A stretch of DNA of 64,000 bases from Mycobacteriales bacterium (GTDB taxonomy: Bacteria; Actinomycetota; Actinomycetes; Mycobacteriales; SCTD01): positions 62,001 to 126,000 of the forward strand of contig JAUYQP010000006.1 in the NCBI GenBank assembly GCA_030697205.1, in the 5' to 3' direction. The notes under the pieces were generated by a model. That model made no database searches. It saw only the letters and a list, made by a program, of their open reading frames with translations, and was not told the DNA's origin. Every line of letters begins with the position of its first letter. The stretch's first letter is position 1. Both the position numbers and the translations under genes were made by a program. Shown here piece by piece: positions 17,520 through 28,928 of this stretch.

Positions 17520-18251
17520 TCAGGGGGACGAGGGGACGTCCAGCCGGCGCAGCCCGTCGACGTCGACGCCGGCCGTGGCGGTGACCCGCTCGGAGGCGCA
17601 CAGCGACGGCAGGTCCAGGGTGGTGGCGTCGGGCGCGAGCACGACCGCGGCCCCGGCGCGCAGCGCGGCGAGCACCCAGCCCACCTCGCGGAGGGGTACG
17701 CCGCAGAGCAGTCGGTCCGCGGGCCCCAGGTCGGCGGCGGGCACTGCGACCGGGGCCCCGTCGCGCTCGACGGACCCGGGGGCGCGCCCGCCGCCCCAGT
17801 GGTCACCGTGGCCGGGGACCTCGACGGCGTAGTCGCTGACGAGGGCCGGGACCGCGGGCAGCCGGGCGCCCAGTGGGTGGCAGGACAGGGCGAGGACGTC
17901 GTCGGCGCCGGCGTCGAGGGCGGCCTCGGCGTGCTCGACGGTCGTGAAGACCGCTTGGCAACCCGCGAGGTCGTCGGGGGTGCGGGCCACGACGACCGTC
18001 GCGCCAGTGGCGACCCCGGCGAGCAGCAGGCAGACCGGCTGCCAGTGCAGCGGCAGCAGCAGCCCGACCCGCTCGGGGCTCCCGAGGCTGTCGACGAGCA
18101 GGTTGGCGGTCTTGGCCACCCAGTTGGCGGTGGTGGCGCCGGACAGCTCGACGCGGGCCTGCCCGTGGGCGCCGCCGGCACCGGTGTGCAGCGTCAGGAG
18201 CGGCAGGGCGGGGTCGCGGTCACCGACCAGACCGCCGGTCCAGGCGCTCAG
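17520..18251 (-). CDS. TIGR03089-family protein, probable CTG start
   Basis: An actinobacteria-specific family resembling the N-terminal part of acyl-CoA synthetases (AMP-binding fold) but without the catalytic C-terminus. The conserved ELS...NWVAKTANLL block and the LPLHWQ and GLGPADRLL-type segments are visible. The first standard start (GTG, 18119) would cut into that block. Reading on upstream gives 44 further coherent codons, DPALPLLTLH among them, back to a CTG at 18249-18251. That CTG overlaps the TGA of the LCP gene as CTGA, the same geometry as ATGA coupling. I therefore call CTG as the start, giving 243 residues. The family commonly sits beside LCP genes, as Rv3268 does beside Rv3267 (from memory). 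Role unknown. Confidence 0.72.
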   Translation of the reverse strand: MSAWTGGLVGDRDPALPLLTLHTGAGGAHGQARVELSGATTANWVAKTANLLVDSLGSPERVGLLLPLHWQPVCLLLAGVATGATVVVARTPDDLAGCQAVFTTVEHAEAALDAGADDVLALSCHPLGARLPAVPALVSDYAVEVPGHGDHWGGGRAPGSVERDGAPVAVPAADLGPADRLLCGVPLREVGWVLAALRAGAAVVLAPDATTLDLPSLCASERVTATAGVDVDGLRRLDVPSSP

Positions 18252-19885
18252 GCCGTGCAGGGGTCGTCCTGCGCCGTGACGACCTTGGGGGTCGCCGACG
18301 CGGTGGGCGCCTTGGTGGGGGAGGCGCTACCCGTCACGGTGACAGCCTTGGCGCCGGAGTAGGCCGAGCCCACGACGACCTCGAGGACGTTGCCGAGCGA
18401 CGGGTCCTCCTGGACGACCGCGCCGGGCAGCGCAGCCGCGAGGGTGCGCGCGGAGTCGGCCTTGTCGGGGCCGTGCAGCACGGTGGTGCCGGTGGCGCCG
18501 CTGCCGCGGTTCTCCGGGATCCCCGACATCTGGAATCCGATCTCGGTGAGGTCGGCGGCGGCCTTGCGACCCAGACCGGCGACGCCGGCACCGTTGTAGA
18601 CCTTCACCCGGATGCTGCCCGGCTTGACGATGAGCGGGTCGCCGCTGGCCGTGGCGGTCGGCTTGGGCTTGGGGCTGTCGGGGGCCTCGTCGCGGCGCAG
18701 CGCGTCGAACAGCGCGGTGGCCTTGTCATCGTCGATGAGCACGACCGACTCGCGGTTGCGGTAGGCGGCGATGTCGGTGATCGGGATCGTCGCGAAGCTC
18801 ACGCCGCCGGCATTGAAGCTCTTGAAGCGGATCGCGAGGTCCTTGAGGTCGCCGACCGTCAGGTCGTTGTCGACCTGCAGGCTCGAGGTCGCGACGTCGA
18901 GGAAGCCGGTCAGCTTGAGCGGGTTGGCCAGCGTGCCGGCCGAGAGCACCTTGCGGACCATCGAGCCCAGGAACTGCTGCTGGCGGGTGATGCGGTCGAT
19001 GTCACCGCCGGCGAGGCCGTGGCGCTGGCGCACGAAGGCGAGCGCGGTGCGTCCGCCGATCTTGTGGCGACCGGCGGGCAGGTCGATGCCGGAGAACCTG
19101 TCCTTCGCCGGCTTCGACAGGCAGACCTCGACGCCACCGAGCTTGTCGACCATGGACTGGAAGCCCTGGAAGTCGATCTGCATGTAGTGGTCGACGCGGA
19201 TCTGGGTGAGGTTCTCGATCGTCGCGATGAGCAGCGGCGGACCGCCGGTGGAGAAGGCGGAGTTGAGCTTGCCCTTGCGCGCGGAGGTGGTCTTGCCGGA
19301 CTTCGGGTCGGTGAAGGCCGGGATGCTCACGTAGGAGTCGCGCGGGAACGACACCAGTTGGGCCTTGTCGCTGCTGCCGTAGAGGTGCGCGAGGATCACG
19401 GTGTCGGAGCGCTGGCCGGTCACGAAGGTGTCGCCGCTGCCCTGGAACTCCCCGCCCGCATCGGTGTCGCCGCGCGAGTCCGACCCCACGATGAGGATGT
19501 TCTGCGCGTCACGCGGCGCGGCGGCCGGCGCCTCGGCCCGGCTGCCGCCGAAGACGTCGATGCGCGCGATGTTGGCGTCGTACTTGTTGACCAGGACGTA
19601 GAGCGCGGTCGACGTGCCGAGGATGACCACCGACATCGACACCGCGACCCACGACAGGACGCGCGCCCAGCGCCGCTTGGTCGGCGGGCGGCGCGACGGC
19701 GGCGGCACGACACGCTGGGTGGCGGGGCGCGGGGGCAGCGAGCTGCGGGCCACGCCGCGGTAGGCCGCGGTGGCGCGTTCGGCCGCCCGGTCAGGGGCCC
19801 CCCCGCCGCGCGGGTCGAGCTCGGGCGGCAAGGGGCGGCGCCCAGGGCGTGCGCCCGGGTCGTCCCAGTCCCTGCCGTCGCTCAC
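18248..19885 (-). CDS. LytR-CpsA-Psr (LCP) family glycopolymer transferase with LytR_C domain
   Basis: A 545-residue membrane-anchored enzyme that moves lipid-linked glycopolymer onto peptidoglycan on the outer face. A basic, proline-rich cytoplasmic tail precedes one membrane helix (about 75-95). The LCP core (about 125-290) has the conserved IVGSDSRG, RSDTVILAHL, SFPRDSYV and FVRQRHGLAGGDIDRI motifs with the arginines that bind the pyrophosphate. The LytR_C domain (about 405-495) begins IRVKVYNGAGVAGLG. I chose the second GTG (19885), nine codons inside the longest reading, because GAGAGGG lies five bases before it. It is the obvious final step for glycans built elsewhere in the window. Confidence 0.92.
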   Translation of the reverse strand: MSDGRDWDDPGARPGRRPLPPELDPRGGGAPDRAAERATAAYRGVARSSLPPRPATQRVVPPPSRRPPTKRRWARVLSWVAVSMSVVILGTSTALYVLVNKYDANIARIDVFGGSRAEAPAAAPRDAQNILIVGSDSRGDTDAGGEFQGSGDTFVTGQRSDTVILAHLYGSSDKAQLVSFPRDSYVSIPAFTDPKSGKTTSARKGKLNSAFSTGGPPLLIATIENLTQIRVDHYMQIDFQGFQSMVDKLGGVEVCLSKPAKDRFSGIDLPAGRHKIGGRTALAFVRQRHGLAGGDIDRITRQQQFLGSMVRKVLSAGTLANPLKLTGFLDVATSSLQVDNDLTVGDLKDLAIRFKSFNAGGVSFATIPITDIAAYRNRESVVLIDDDKATALFDALRRDEAPDSPKPKPTATASGDPLIVKPGSIRVKVYNGAGVAGLGRKAAADLTEIGFQMSGIPENRGSGATGTTVLHGPDKADSARTLAAALPGAVVQEDPSLGNVLEVVVGSAYSGAKAVTVTGSASPTKAPTASATPKVVTAQDDPCTA

Positions 19886-20065
19886 GTCGTCCCTCTCGTC
19901 GGTGTGGCTCACTCCCGAGGACGCTCGCGGGCGCAGGGAGGTTCCACAGGTGCCGCGGGCCTGCCGCGGAGCCTGTCGTTGTCACCTTGAGGTTACCGTC
20001 GTGAGACCTGCTGCACGCCTGTCGTGACGCGCGACACGGTGACCTGCTGGCCCCTGGACCACGCA

Positions 20066-20105
20066 GCCAGGAGTACGCCGGACGAGCTCCCGACGTACTC
20101 CTGGC
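20066..20105 (-). terminator. Hairpin terminator after secreted protein A
   Basis: GCCAGGAGTACG and CGTACTCCTGGC form a perfect 12-base stem with a 16-base loop, 20 bases past the stop of the leftward gene at 20125. No T run follows. It separates that gene from the LCP gene, whose promoter must lie in the ~180 bases between. Confidence 0.7.
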
Positions 20106-20124
20106 CGTGTAGGTCAGACGTGCG

Positions 20125-20823
20125 TCAGCCGACCTTGAAGGTCGCCTCGGACGTGCCGTCGTCGACCTGCCCGGTACCGAGGCCGTAGGCGCCACCGAAC
20201 GTCGGGACCCCGGCAGGGATCTGAGCACCCTGGAAGTCCTCGATCTCGTTGACCTCGAAGAACAGGCCAGTCAGCGTCGAGCCGGGCTTGAACTCCTTGG
20301 GCAGGGCCGACATCGGCACGGTCCAGGTGATGGTCGCCCCGTCGATCTTCGGCATGTCGATGGAGGTGAGGCGGGTGACGCCGGTGAGGTTGTCACGCAG
20401 CGCCGACTGCGGGATGGAGGGGTCACTGCTCTTGGCGGTGTAGTAGACCGGCCCGAGGAAGGCCGCCTCGTCGCCGCCCGGGCGGCCGAGCATGCGGTAG
20501 ACGAGGCTGGTGCCCGCGGGCGGCGTGGGTGCCGCAGACAGGACGGTCTTCACGGTGAAGCCCGTGACGGTGGTGACCTTCTTCTTCTTCACGACCTTGG
20601 TCACCGTCGTGGGCTCCCAGGTGACCGACAGGACATCGGCGTAGGCCTGGTTGCCGACCGGCGTGGGCTCGCCGCCCTCGACCACCGTGGGGGTGAAGTT
20701 GGCGTCGCCGGCGGGGTCGGTGACCTGGGGTGCCGCGGGAGCGGCACCCGCCGGGGTCAGTGCGAGGGCTGTCGCGGCGACGGTGGCGGCGACGAGGGCG
20801 GGACGGACGAGGCGGCTGCGCAC
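20125..20823 (-). CDS. Secreted beta-rich protein A (D-x-AGDA family)
   Basis: A 232-residue exported protein with a signal peptide cleaved around AGAAPAAP. The mature part starts VTDPAGDANF and alternates short hydrophobic strands with Thr/Val-rich segments, suggesting a beta-sandwich. A lysine cluster VVKKKKVTT lies near residue 85. I do not recognise an enzyme motif. GTG at 20823 was chosen because AGGAG lies seven bases before it. It shares the start of the mature region with proteins B and C, which are divergent on the other side of a 212-base gap. Function unknown. Confidence 0.75.
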   Translation of the reverse strand: MRSRLVRPALVAATVAATALALTPAGAAPAAPQVTDPAGDANFTPTVVEGGEPTPVGNQAYADVLSVTWEPTTVTKVVKKKKVTTVTGFTVKTVLSAAPTPPAGTSLVYRMLGRPGGDEAAFLGPVYYTAKSSDPSIPQSALRDNLTGVTRLTSIDMPKIDGATITWTVPMSALPKEFKPGSTLTGLFFEVNEIEDFQGAQIPAGVPTFGGAYGLGTGQVDDGTSEATFKVG

Positions 20824-21035
20824 GGGGCTGCTCCTGGCTGCGTGGTGGACCGGGGTTCGCACCTGCGGGTGCTCGTCGACGAAGAGTCGTGAGCGGTCCC
20901 CGAGGTTCGGTCCGGGTGGCTGGGTGCCCGGGGATTTCGACGCGACGCGACCCGGCACCTGCCTCGCTGCGGCAGGAAGTCGCGGCTCGACGGTGAATCC
21001 ACCTGTCACCCAGACCGCCGATCCCGGAGCCCACT

Positions 21036-21689
21036 GTGCGCCCTCCTTCCCGCCCGCTCGTCCTGCTCGCGGCCTCTGCGGCCCTCGTGACGGGGGCGGC
21101 GGCTGCCTCGGCCGCACCGAAGAAGCCCGCTCCGGTCAAGCCGGTGTGCAACCTCGTCGTCGACGACGCCGGTGACACCTTCCTGCTGCGCAACCAAGAG
21201 GTGCCGGGCGTCTACGGCCCGCAGGAGGACGCCCTCGACATCGTGAGCGCCGACCTCGCGAGCGACACCAAGCGCATCACCGCAGTCATCCGCGTGAAGA
21301 AGCTCGCCACCACGATCGCCACGGGCGTCGGCCAGGGCTACGAGCTGCAGTTCCTCAACGACGGTGAGAACACGCTCTACCTCAGCGCCACCATCACCAA
21401 TGGCACGCAGGCGTTCAGCGTGGGATTCCGCGACCCGACCGCGAACACCGCGACCTCCCTGGGTGACGCCTCGGGTGTCTTCGACCTGGCCAAGAACGAG
21501 GTCCGCATCAGCGCCCCCGTGTCCGCCTTCAGCGCCCAGGGGACCGGCGTGAAGCCCGGCACGCTGCTGTCGATCGGGACGATCACCGCGTCGCGCAACC
21601 TCGTCGCCGTCAACGTCTTCGCCGACGTCAACGAGGGCGGCACGACCTACAAGGCCGGTGCTCCGTCCTGCGTGAAGCCCGGCAAGTAG
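21036..21689 (+). CDS. Secreted beta-rich protein B (D-x-AGDA-like)
   Basis: A 217-residue exported protein with a signal peptide ending near ASAAP. The mature part contains CNLVVDDAGDTF and then DALDIVSADLASD, matching the DxAGD and DIVS positions in protein C. Two cysteines, one near each end of the mature chain, could form a disulfide. No catalytic motif is seen. A GGAG ribosome site precedes the GTG. It is followed 92 bases later by protein C on the same strand. Confidence 0.75.
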   Translation: MRPPSRPLVLLAASAALVTGAAAASAAPKKPAPVKPVCNLVVDDAGDTFLLRNQEVPGVYGPQEDALDIVSADLASDTKRITAVIRVKKLATTIATGVGQGYELQFLNDGENTLYLSATITNGTQAFSVGFRDPTANTATSLGDASGVFDLAKNEVRISAPVSAFSAQGTGVKPGTLLSIGTITASRNLVAVNVFADVNEGGTTYKAGAPSCVKPGK

Positions 21690-21781
21690 CGCCTGGGGCA
21701 GGACCGCGGCCCCTCGCGTCGAACACCTCACCCAGCACGCGGGTGCACCCAGCCACCCGTCCCGTCCTCGCAGGAGATCTC

Positions 21782-24407
<2,626 letters not shown>

Positions 24408-24523
24408 GTCTTGCCTGACTCGGGGGTGGAGTGCGGCGTGTCGGGCGCCGAGACAGGTGACAGTGGACCGACCGGCCCGGGGGAGCCGGTGAGCCACCCT
24501 GCCCCGACCCCAGGAGCCCCACC

Positions 24524-26017
24524 GTGCGCCGCCACAGCTCTGCCGCCGTCCTCACCGGCCTGACCCTGCTCGCCTCCGGGATCGTGGTGGGCCTGCCCGT
24601 GACGGCTGCCTCCGCCGCCCGGCCGACGCCGGTGGAGCCCTCGGTGGCGCGGCTCGCGCTGACCTCGGTCGACGCGACGTCGGTGCGCCGGCTGCCCGGG
24701 CCGCTGTCGCGCCGGCCGCTGCTGCTGTCTGCTCCGCGCGTGACCCGGGACTTCACGACCGTCGGCGTCACGTGGCGCCACGACGAGCGGGTGCGCGGGG
24801 TCGCCGTGCAGCTGCGCTGGCGCAGCGCTGGTCGCTGGTCGGGCTGGCGGTCGCTCGAGGTCGACGCCGACCACGCCCCCGACCCCGGCTCAGTGGAGGA
24901 CACCGCGACGGTCCGCGACGGCACCGCGCCGCTGTGGGTCGGGCCGTCGGACGGCGTGCAGGTGCGGGTCGACCAGCGCCGCGGCGCCCGCCCGCGCGAC
25001 GTGCGCATCGAGCTGGTCGACCCGGGCTCCTCGCCCGCTGACGCCCCCGTGTCGCTGCCGCGCTCGGTGGCCCGCGCGGCCCAGCCGCGGCCGGAGATCG
25101 TCACCCGCGCGCAGTGGGGCGCCGACGAGTCGATCCGGCGCGGCGAGCCGACCTACACCAGCCCGGCGAAGGTCGGCTTCGTGCACCACACCGCGACCGC
25201 CAACGGCTACTCGCAGGCGCAGGCCGCGGCGATGGTGCGCTCGGTCTACGCCTTCCATGTGAAGAGCCGTGGGTGGTCCGACATCGGCTACAACCTGCTC
25301 GTCGACCGGTTCGGCCGGGTCTACGAGGGGCGGGCCGGTGGGGTCGACCGCTGGGTGCTGGGCACCCACACCGGCGGCCACAACAGCGCGAGCTTCGCGG
25401 TGTCGCTGCTCGGCAGCTACGACTCGTCGTCGCCGGGCGCGAGCACGATGGCGGCGCTGCAGAAGACGCTCGCGTGGAAGCTCGGGCTCGCCTACCGCAA
25501 CCCGGCGGGCACCACCACCCTCACCTCGGCGGGAGGCGGCACGTCGCGCTTCGCCGCAGGGACGACCAACTCCTTCGCGGTCGTGAGCGGTCATCGCGAC
25601 GCCGGCACGACCGCCTGCCCCGGGGCCGCGACCTACGCCCGGATGGGCGAGATCAGGCGGGGGGTCACGGCGTACCTGGGTGCGGGCTTCGTGTCGCCGT
25701 CGCTGGTCGACGGCGCCGAGCGGGTGCAGGGCTCGACGCAGCCGGTCACCCTCGCGACCCGCACCGTCAACCGCACCGACTGGCGGCTCGAGGTCTCGCG
25801 CGGTGGGCAGGTCGTGCGCACCCTGACCGGCACCGCCGACGGGGCGCTCGTGCCGCAGTGGGACCTCACCTTCGACGGCGGCTACCCGGCGCTGCCGGGG
25901 ACCTACGCGCTGCGCCTCACCGGCACCGGCGCCGACGGCAGCGTGGCGCTGCCTTGGACGACGAGCGTGCGGGTGACCGGCACGGGCACGTCCCGCTGGC
26001 GGCCGGTGTCCCGCTAG
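24524..26017 (+). CDS. Secreted N-acetylmuramoyl-L-alanine amidase (PGRP/amidase_2) with C-terminal FlgD-like domain
   Basis: A 497-residue exported zinc amidase that cuts the bond between muramic acid and the stem peptide. A signal peptide (1-31) precedes a spacer domain. The PGRP/amidase_2 domain (about 185-370) starts with IVTRAQWGADES. The zinc ligands are H221 or H222 in VHHTAT, H357 in SGHRDAG and C365 in TACPG. Residues about 400-497 form an Ig-like domain resembling the FlgD type (VRTLTGTADGALVPQWDLTFDGG). A CAGGAG site precedes the GTG. Its TAG stop is part of the -10-like element of the next gene. Confidence 0.9.
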   Translation: MRRHSSAAVLTGLTLLASGIVVGLPVTAASAARPTPVEPSVARLALTSVDATSVRRLPGPLSRRPLLLSAPRVTRDFTTVGVTWRHDERVRGVAVQLRWRSAGRWSGWRSLEVDADHAPDPGSVEDTATVRDGTAPLWVGPSDGVQVRVDQRRGARPRDVRIELVDPGSSPADAPVSLPRSVARAAQPRPEIVTRAQWGADESIRRGEPTYTSPAKVGFVHHTATANGYSQAQAAAMVRSVYAFHVKSRGWSDIGYNLLVDRFGRVYEGRAGGVDRWVLGTHTGGHNSASFAVSLLGSYDSSSPGASTMAALQKTLAWKLGLAYRNPAGTTTLTSAGGGTSRFAAGTTNSFAVVSGHRDAGTTACPGAATYARMGEIRRGVTAYLGAGFVSPSLVDGAERVQGSTQPVTLATRTVNRTDWRLEVSRGGQVVRTLTGTADGALVPQWDLTFDGGYPALPGTYALRLTGTGADGSVALPWTTSVRVTGTGTSRWRPVSR

Positions 26018-26020
26018 GGT
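26015..26020 (+). promoter_or_regulatory. -10-like TAGGGT for the glycosyltransferase, built on the amidase stop
   Basis: TAGGGT is followed by six bases and the ATG at 26027. The TAG is also the amidase stop codon, as at purK and fbiC. Confidence 0.45.
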
Positions 26021-26026
26021 CGTGGC

Positions 26027-27553
26027 ATGACCGGACCCGCTGGCCGGGCCGGCCGGGCCGCCGTCTACAACCGCTACTGGACCACCGGCGGTGGGGCCGA
26101 GAAGTACGGCGGGGCGGTGGCCGAGCACCTGTCCCGGCGAGGCCCCGTGGAGCTGCTCACCCACGAGCCCTTCGACCGCGACGCCCTCGCCGAGCGGCTC
26201 TCGCTCGACCTGTCGGGCTGCACCGTGCGCGAGGTCCCGCACGCCTCCGCGGCCGTCACCGACGCGAGCCGCGACGTGGACCTCTTCGTCAACGTCAGCC
26301 ACCGCAGCCGCGACGCCTCTGCCGCAGCCCGCAGCCTCTACGTCGTGCACTTCCCGACCGCCTTCGGCTCCGCCGAGCCCGCCCGGGCCGACGGCGCGGT
26401 CGTCGAGTGGGGCACCGGCTTCCACCAGCCCGACGGGCGGGTCACCTGGACCGACGGGCGGGCGTCGCTGCTCGTCACGACCGACCCGGGTCGCCCCGTC
26501 GACCTCACCCTGCTGCTCGGCTTCCAACGGCCCGCGGCCGCCGGCCCGGCCGAGGTCCGCGTCGTCGTCGACGGGGCGGTTGTCGCCACGACGGTGCTCG
26601 ACCGCCCGCGCCAACTGCTCGAGCGGGCCACCGGCCGGGCCCTGCGTGTCCGCGTGGCGAGCCCCGCACCGGGCGTCGCGGCCGAGGTGGTGCTCGAGTC
26701 GGGGTCCTTCGTGCCGGCCGACGTCGTCGGGGGCGACGACCGGCGGACTCTCGGCGTACCCCTGGCTGCGGTGTCGGTCGGGCGGTCACCGCTGGCGCTG
26801 CTCCCCGGCCGGGCGCTGGCGCCGTCGACGTCGATGCGCTGGCTCGACAGCTATGACGCGGTGGTCTCCAACTCGGCCTTCACGCAGGAGTGGGTGCGCC
26901 GTCGCTGGGGCGCCGACAGTGCGGTGCTCTTCCCGCCGGTCAGCCTGCGGTCACCGGCGCCCAAGGAGCGGGTCGTGCTCAGCGTCGGCCGCTTCTTCCC
27001 GACCGGGCAGGGCCACTCCAAGAAGCAGCTGGAGATGGTCGCGGCCTTCCGCGCGCTCGTCGACGATGGCCTGCGCGACTGGGAGCTGCACCTTGTCGGC
27101 GGCTGCTCCGACGGCGGCCGCGGCTACCTCGCCTCGGTCGAGGCCGCTGCGTCGGGCTACCCCGTGGTGCTGCACGTCAACGCGAGCGGCACCGAGCTCG
27201 AGGAGCTCACGTCACGGGCCTCGGTCTACTGGCACCTGGCCGGGCTCGGCGAGGACCCGGAGCGGGATCCCGATCGGCTCGAGCACTTCGGGATCTCGAC
27301 CGTGGAGGCGATGTCGGCCGGCGCGGTGCCGGTGGTGCTCGCTGCCGGTGGCCTGGTCGAAACGGTCCGCGACGGCGTCGACGGATTCCACGTGCGCGAC
27401 GTCGCGGAGCTGGTGGCCCGCACGCGTGACCTCACCGCGGACCCGGTCCGGCTGGCCGGCCTGTCGGTGTCGGCGGCTGCGCGGGCGCGGGACTTCTCGG
27501 TGGAGGCGTTTGGTCGGAGGCTCGACGAGGTGGTCGACTCCCTGGGTCGCTGA
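26027..27553 (+). CDS. GT4 glycosyltransferase with an inserted beta domain
   Basis: A 508-residue GT-B enzyme. It opens with AVYNRYWTTGGGAEKYGG, the glycine-rich loop of the acceptor half, and the C-terminal half has GRFFPTGQGHSKKQLEMV and EHFGISTVEAMSAG, the GT4 E-x7-E region that binds the sugar nucleotide. Between residues about 120 and 265 an extra Val/Arg-rich beta segment is inserted, ending with SFVPADVVGGDDRRTLGV before the fold resumes at SYDAVVSNSAFTQEW. The same kind of insert is found in the GT4 at 32279. No membrane helix. Sugar and acceptor unknown. Confidence 0.88.
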   Translation: MTGPAGRAGRAAVYNRYWTTGGGAEKYGGAVAEHLSRRGPVELLTHEPFDRDALAERLSLDLSGCTVREVPHASAAVTDASRDVDLFVNVSHRSRDASAAARSLYVVHFPTAFGSAEPARADGAVVEWGTGFHQPDGRVTWTDGRASLLVTTDPGRPVDLTLLLGFQRPAAAGPAEVRVVVDGAVVATTVLDRPRQLLERATGRALRVRVASPAPGVAAEVVLESGSFVPADVVGGDDRRTLGVPLAAVSVGRSPLALLPGRALAPSTSMRWLDSYDAVVSNSAFTQEWVRRRWGADSAVLFPPVSLRSPAPKERVVLSVGRFFPTGQGHSKKQLEMVAAFRALVDDGLRDWELHLVGGCSDGGRGYLASVEAAASGYPVVLHVNASGTELEELTSRASVYWHLAGLGEDPERDPDRLEHFGISTVEAMSAGAVPVVLAAGGLVETVRDGVDGFHVRDVAELVARTRDLTADPVRLAGLSVSAAARARDFSVEAFGRRLDEVVDSLGR

Positions 27554-27587
27554 GCGGGGGTCGTGCCGCGAGCCCCGTTCCCCTGCA

Positions 27588-27654
27588 AGATCAACAGGTG
27601 ATCTGCACGAGACACTCCGGCGGTTTCCGTGCAAGCCGCCTGATGATCATGAGG
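27588..27654. promoter_or_regulatory. Two palindromes before the toxin-antitoxin pair
   Basis: AGATCA-ACAGG-TGATCT (27588-27604) is a perfect 6-base dyad. CCTGATGATCATGAGG (27639-27654) is a palindrome at 14 of 16 positions. Both contain GATCA. The first may terminate the upstream glycosyltransferase transcript; either could be an operator for the toxin-antitoxin genes. The 229-base gap between the two genes contains no other gene that I can support. Confidence 0.45.
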
Positions 27655-27699
27655 TGGTGGGTGGGCGACCGGCTACGACCGCCGCTGGGGCGCGTAGGT

Positions 27700-27728
27700 C
27701 GGCTGCACCACCCCCGGGAGTGCAGCCG
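27700..27728. promoter_or_regulatory. Hairpin just upstream of the antitoxin promoter region
   Basis: CGGCTGCAC and GTGCAGCCG form a perfect 9-base stem with an 11-base loop. Immediately after it come two TTGCA direct repeats (27734 and 27753) around a TACGCT hexamer. The arrangement suits an autoregulated promoter but no single -35/-10 pair is convincing. Confidence 0.4.
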
Positions 27729-27782
27729 GTGTGTTGCAGAGTGCTACGCTCGTTGCACTTCGTCACGAGAGCGAGCGGTCTG

Positions 27783-28175
27783 ATGAGCCAGAGCAACGAC
27801 CGGGTCACCCGGTTCGCGGGCGACCTGATCGACAGCGCGGCCGTCGAAGGCGCCCGGCAGAGCCGATCCGCCAAGCAGCAACTCGACCACTGGGCCCGCG
27901 TCGGCCGGTCCGTGAGCATGCATCACACGGCTGCCAGGCGACGCGTCGAAGCCGCGCTCGACGGAACGCTCGCGCTCACCGAGCTGAGCGCGGACGAACG
28001 CCTCGTCGTCAACGCGGAGATCGACGCCGCGATCCAGGAGCGCCTGCACGCCACCGACTACGGGGCGCGGCTCGCCGCCGAAGGCATCACGACCGTCGCG
28101 CTCGACGAGGGCGGCAACCTGATCGAGCACCACCCGGACGGCACCAGCAACCCGCTGCCGGCACCGGCTCGGTGA
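27783..28175 (+). CDS. ParD-like antitoxin
   Basis: A 130-residue protein resembling the ParD-like antitoxin family: SNDRVTRFAGDLIDSAAVEGARQSRSAKQQLDHWARVGR near the start, a helical body, and an acidic, Gly-rich tail. The N-terminal half would bind DNA and the tail would wrap the toxin. Its stop overlaps the toxin start (GTGA), the usual antitoxin-first order. It lies between two glycosyltransferase-related genes with no functional link to glycans, so it is probably an acquired module. Confidence 0.75.
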   Translation: MSQSNDRVTRFAGDLIDSAAVEGARQSRSAKQQLDHWARVGRSVSMHHTAARRRVEAALDGTLALTELSADERLVVNAEIDAAIQERLHATDYGARLAAEGITTVALDEGGNLIEHHPDGTSNPLPAPAR

Positions 28176-28756
28176 CCCGGCTCGACCTCGTCGTCGGCCC
28201 GAACGGCGCCGGCAAGTCCACCTTCGTCCGCTACACCCTGAGCCCGACGATCCCGTGGTCGGTGTTCGTGAACGCCGACGAGATCGCGCGCCAGCGCTGG
28301 CCCCACGCGCCGGAGGCGCACTCCTACGACGCGGCCCGCATCGCGGCCGACACGCGCAACGCGCTCATCACGGCGGGCATGCCGCTGATTGCCGAGACCG
28401 TCTTCTCCCACCCGAGCAAGCTCGACCTGGTGCGCACCGCGATCGCCGCCGGCTACGACGTGCACGTCCACGCGCTGCTCGTGCCCCCCGACCTGTCCGT
28501 CGCCAGGGTCGCCCGGCGGGTCGCCGCCGGCGGCCACGACGTCCCCGAGGACAAGATCCGGGAACGCTCCGCGCGGCTGTGGCCGCTCGTCGCGGACGCG
28601 ATCCTGCTCGCGACCAGCGCGACCGTCTACGACGGCAGCCACCTGGACGGACCTCGACCCGCCGCGATGTTCGCGGGCGGCCTGCCGATCGGCGCCCCGA
28701 CCTGGCCGGCGTGGGCGCCCCCGGCTCTCACCAGCAGGTGGCCCGCGACCGGCTGA
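28172..28756 (+). CDS. Zeta-toxin-like P-loop kinase
   Basis: A 194-residue protein with Walker A GPNGAGKST near the N-terminus. The phrases NADEIARQRWP and AETVFSHPSKLDLVRTAIAAGYDVHVHALLV match zeta-type toxins and related small kinases. Zeta toxins phosphorylate UDP-GlcNAc or other UDP-sugars and so poison cell-wall synthesis, which would fit this glycan locus, but the actual substrate cannot be read here. Start GTG at 28172 overlaps the antitoxin stop. The C-terminus is proline-rich (LPIGAPTWPAWAPP). Confidence 0.75.
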   Translation: MTRLDLVVGPNGAGKSTFVRYTLSPTIPWSVFVNADEIARQRWPHAPEAHSYDAARIAADTRNALITAGMPLIAETVFSHPSKLDLVRTAIAAGYDVHVHALLVPPDLSVARVARRVAAGGHDVPEDKIRERSARLWPLVADAILLATSATVYDGSHLDGPRPAAMFAGGLPIGAPTWPAWAPPALTSRWPATG

Positions 28757-28775
28757 CCGGTGGACGTCTCAGCAC

Positions 28776-28803
28776 CTTCGCTTCCCGTCGCCAGAAAGCG
28801 AAG
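28776..28803 (+). terminator. Hairpin after the toxin gene
   Basis: CTTCGCTT and AAGCGAAG form an 8-base stem with a 12-base loop, starting 20 bases after the toxin stop. It may end the toxin-antitoxin transcript. The remaining ~125 bases to the next gene show nothing I can support. Confidence 0.4.
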
Positions 28804-28928
28804 AACGGCACCGCCTCGGCGGTTGAGCGGTTCCGCGCGTTGATCACGTCGGTGGTCGGGCGCCATGCCCGTCGCGGACGTGCGCGGCTGTCCGTGGAGG
28901 CGCCGCGCGGGGTCAGTCGAGCAAGTGG

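Noticed and set aside
27554-27782. Small reading frame of 61 codons upstream of the antitoxin
   Set aside because: It overlaps several palindromes, has no ribosome site and no recognisable product.
28757-28928. Remnant of a mobile element next to the toxin gene
   Set aside because: No transposase fragment, terminal repeats or target duplication could be seen. Only a short hairpin is supported.
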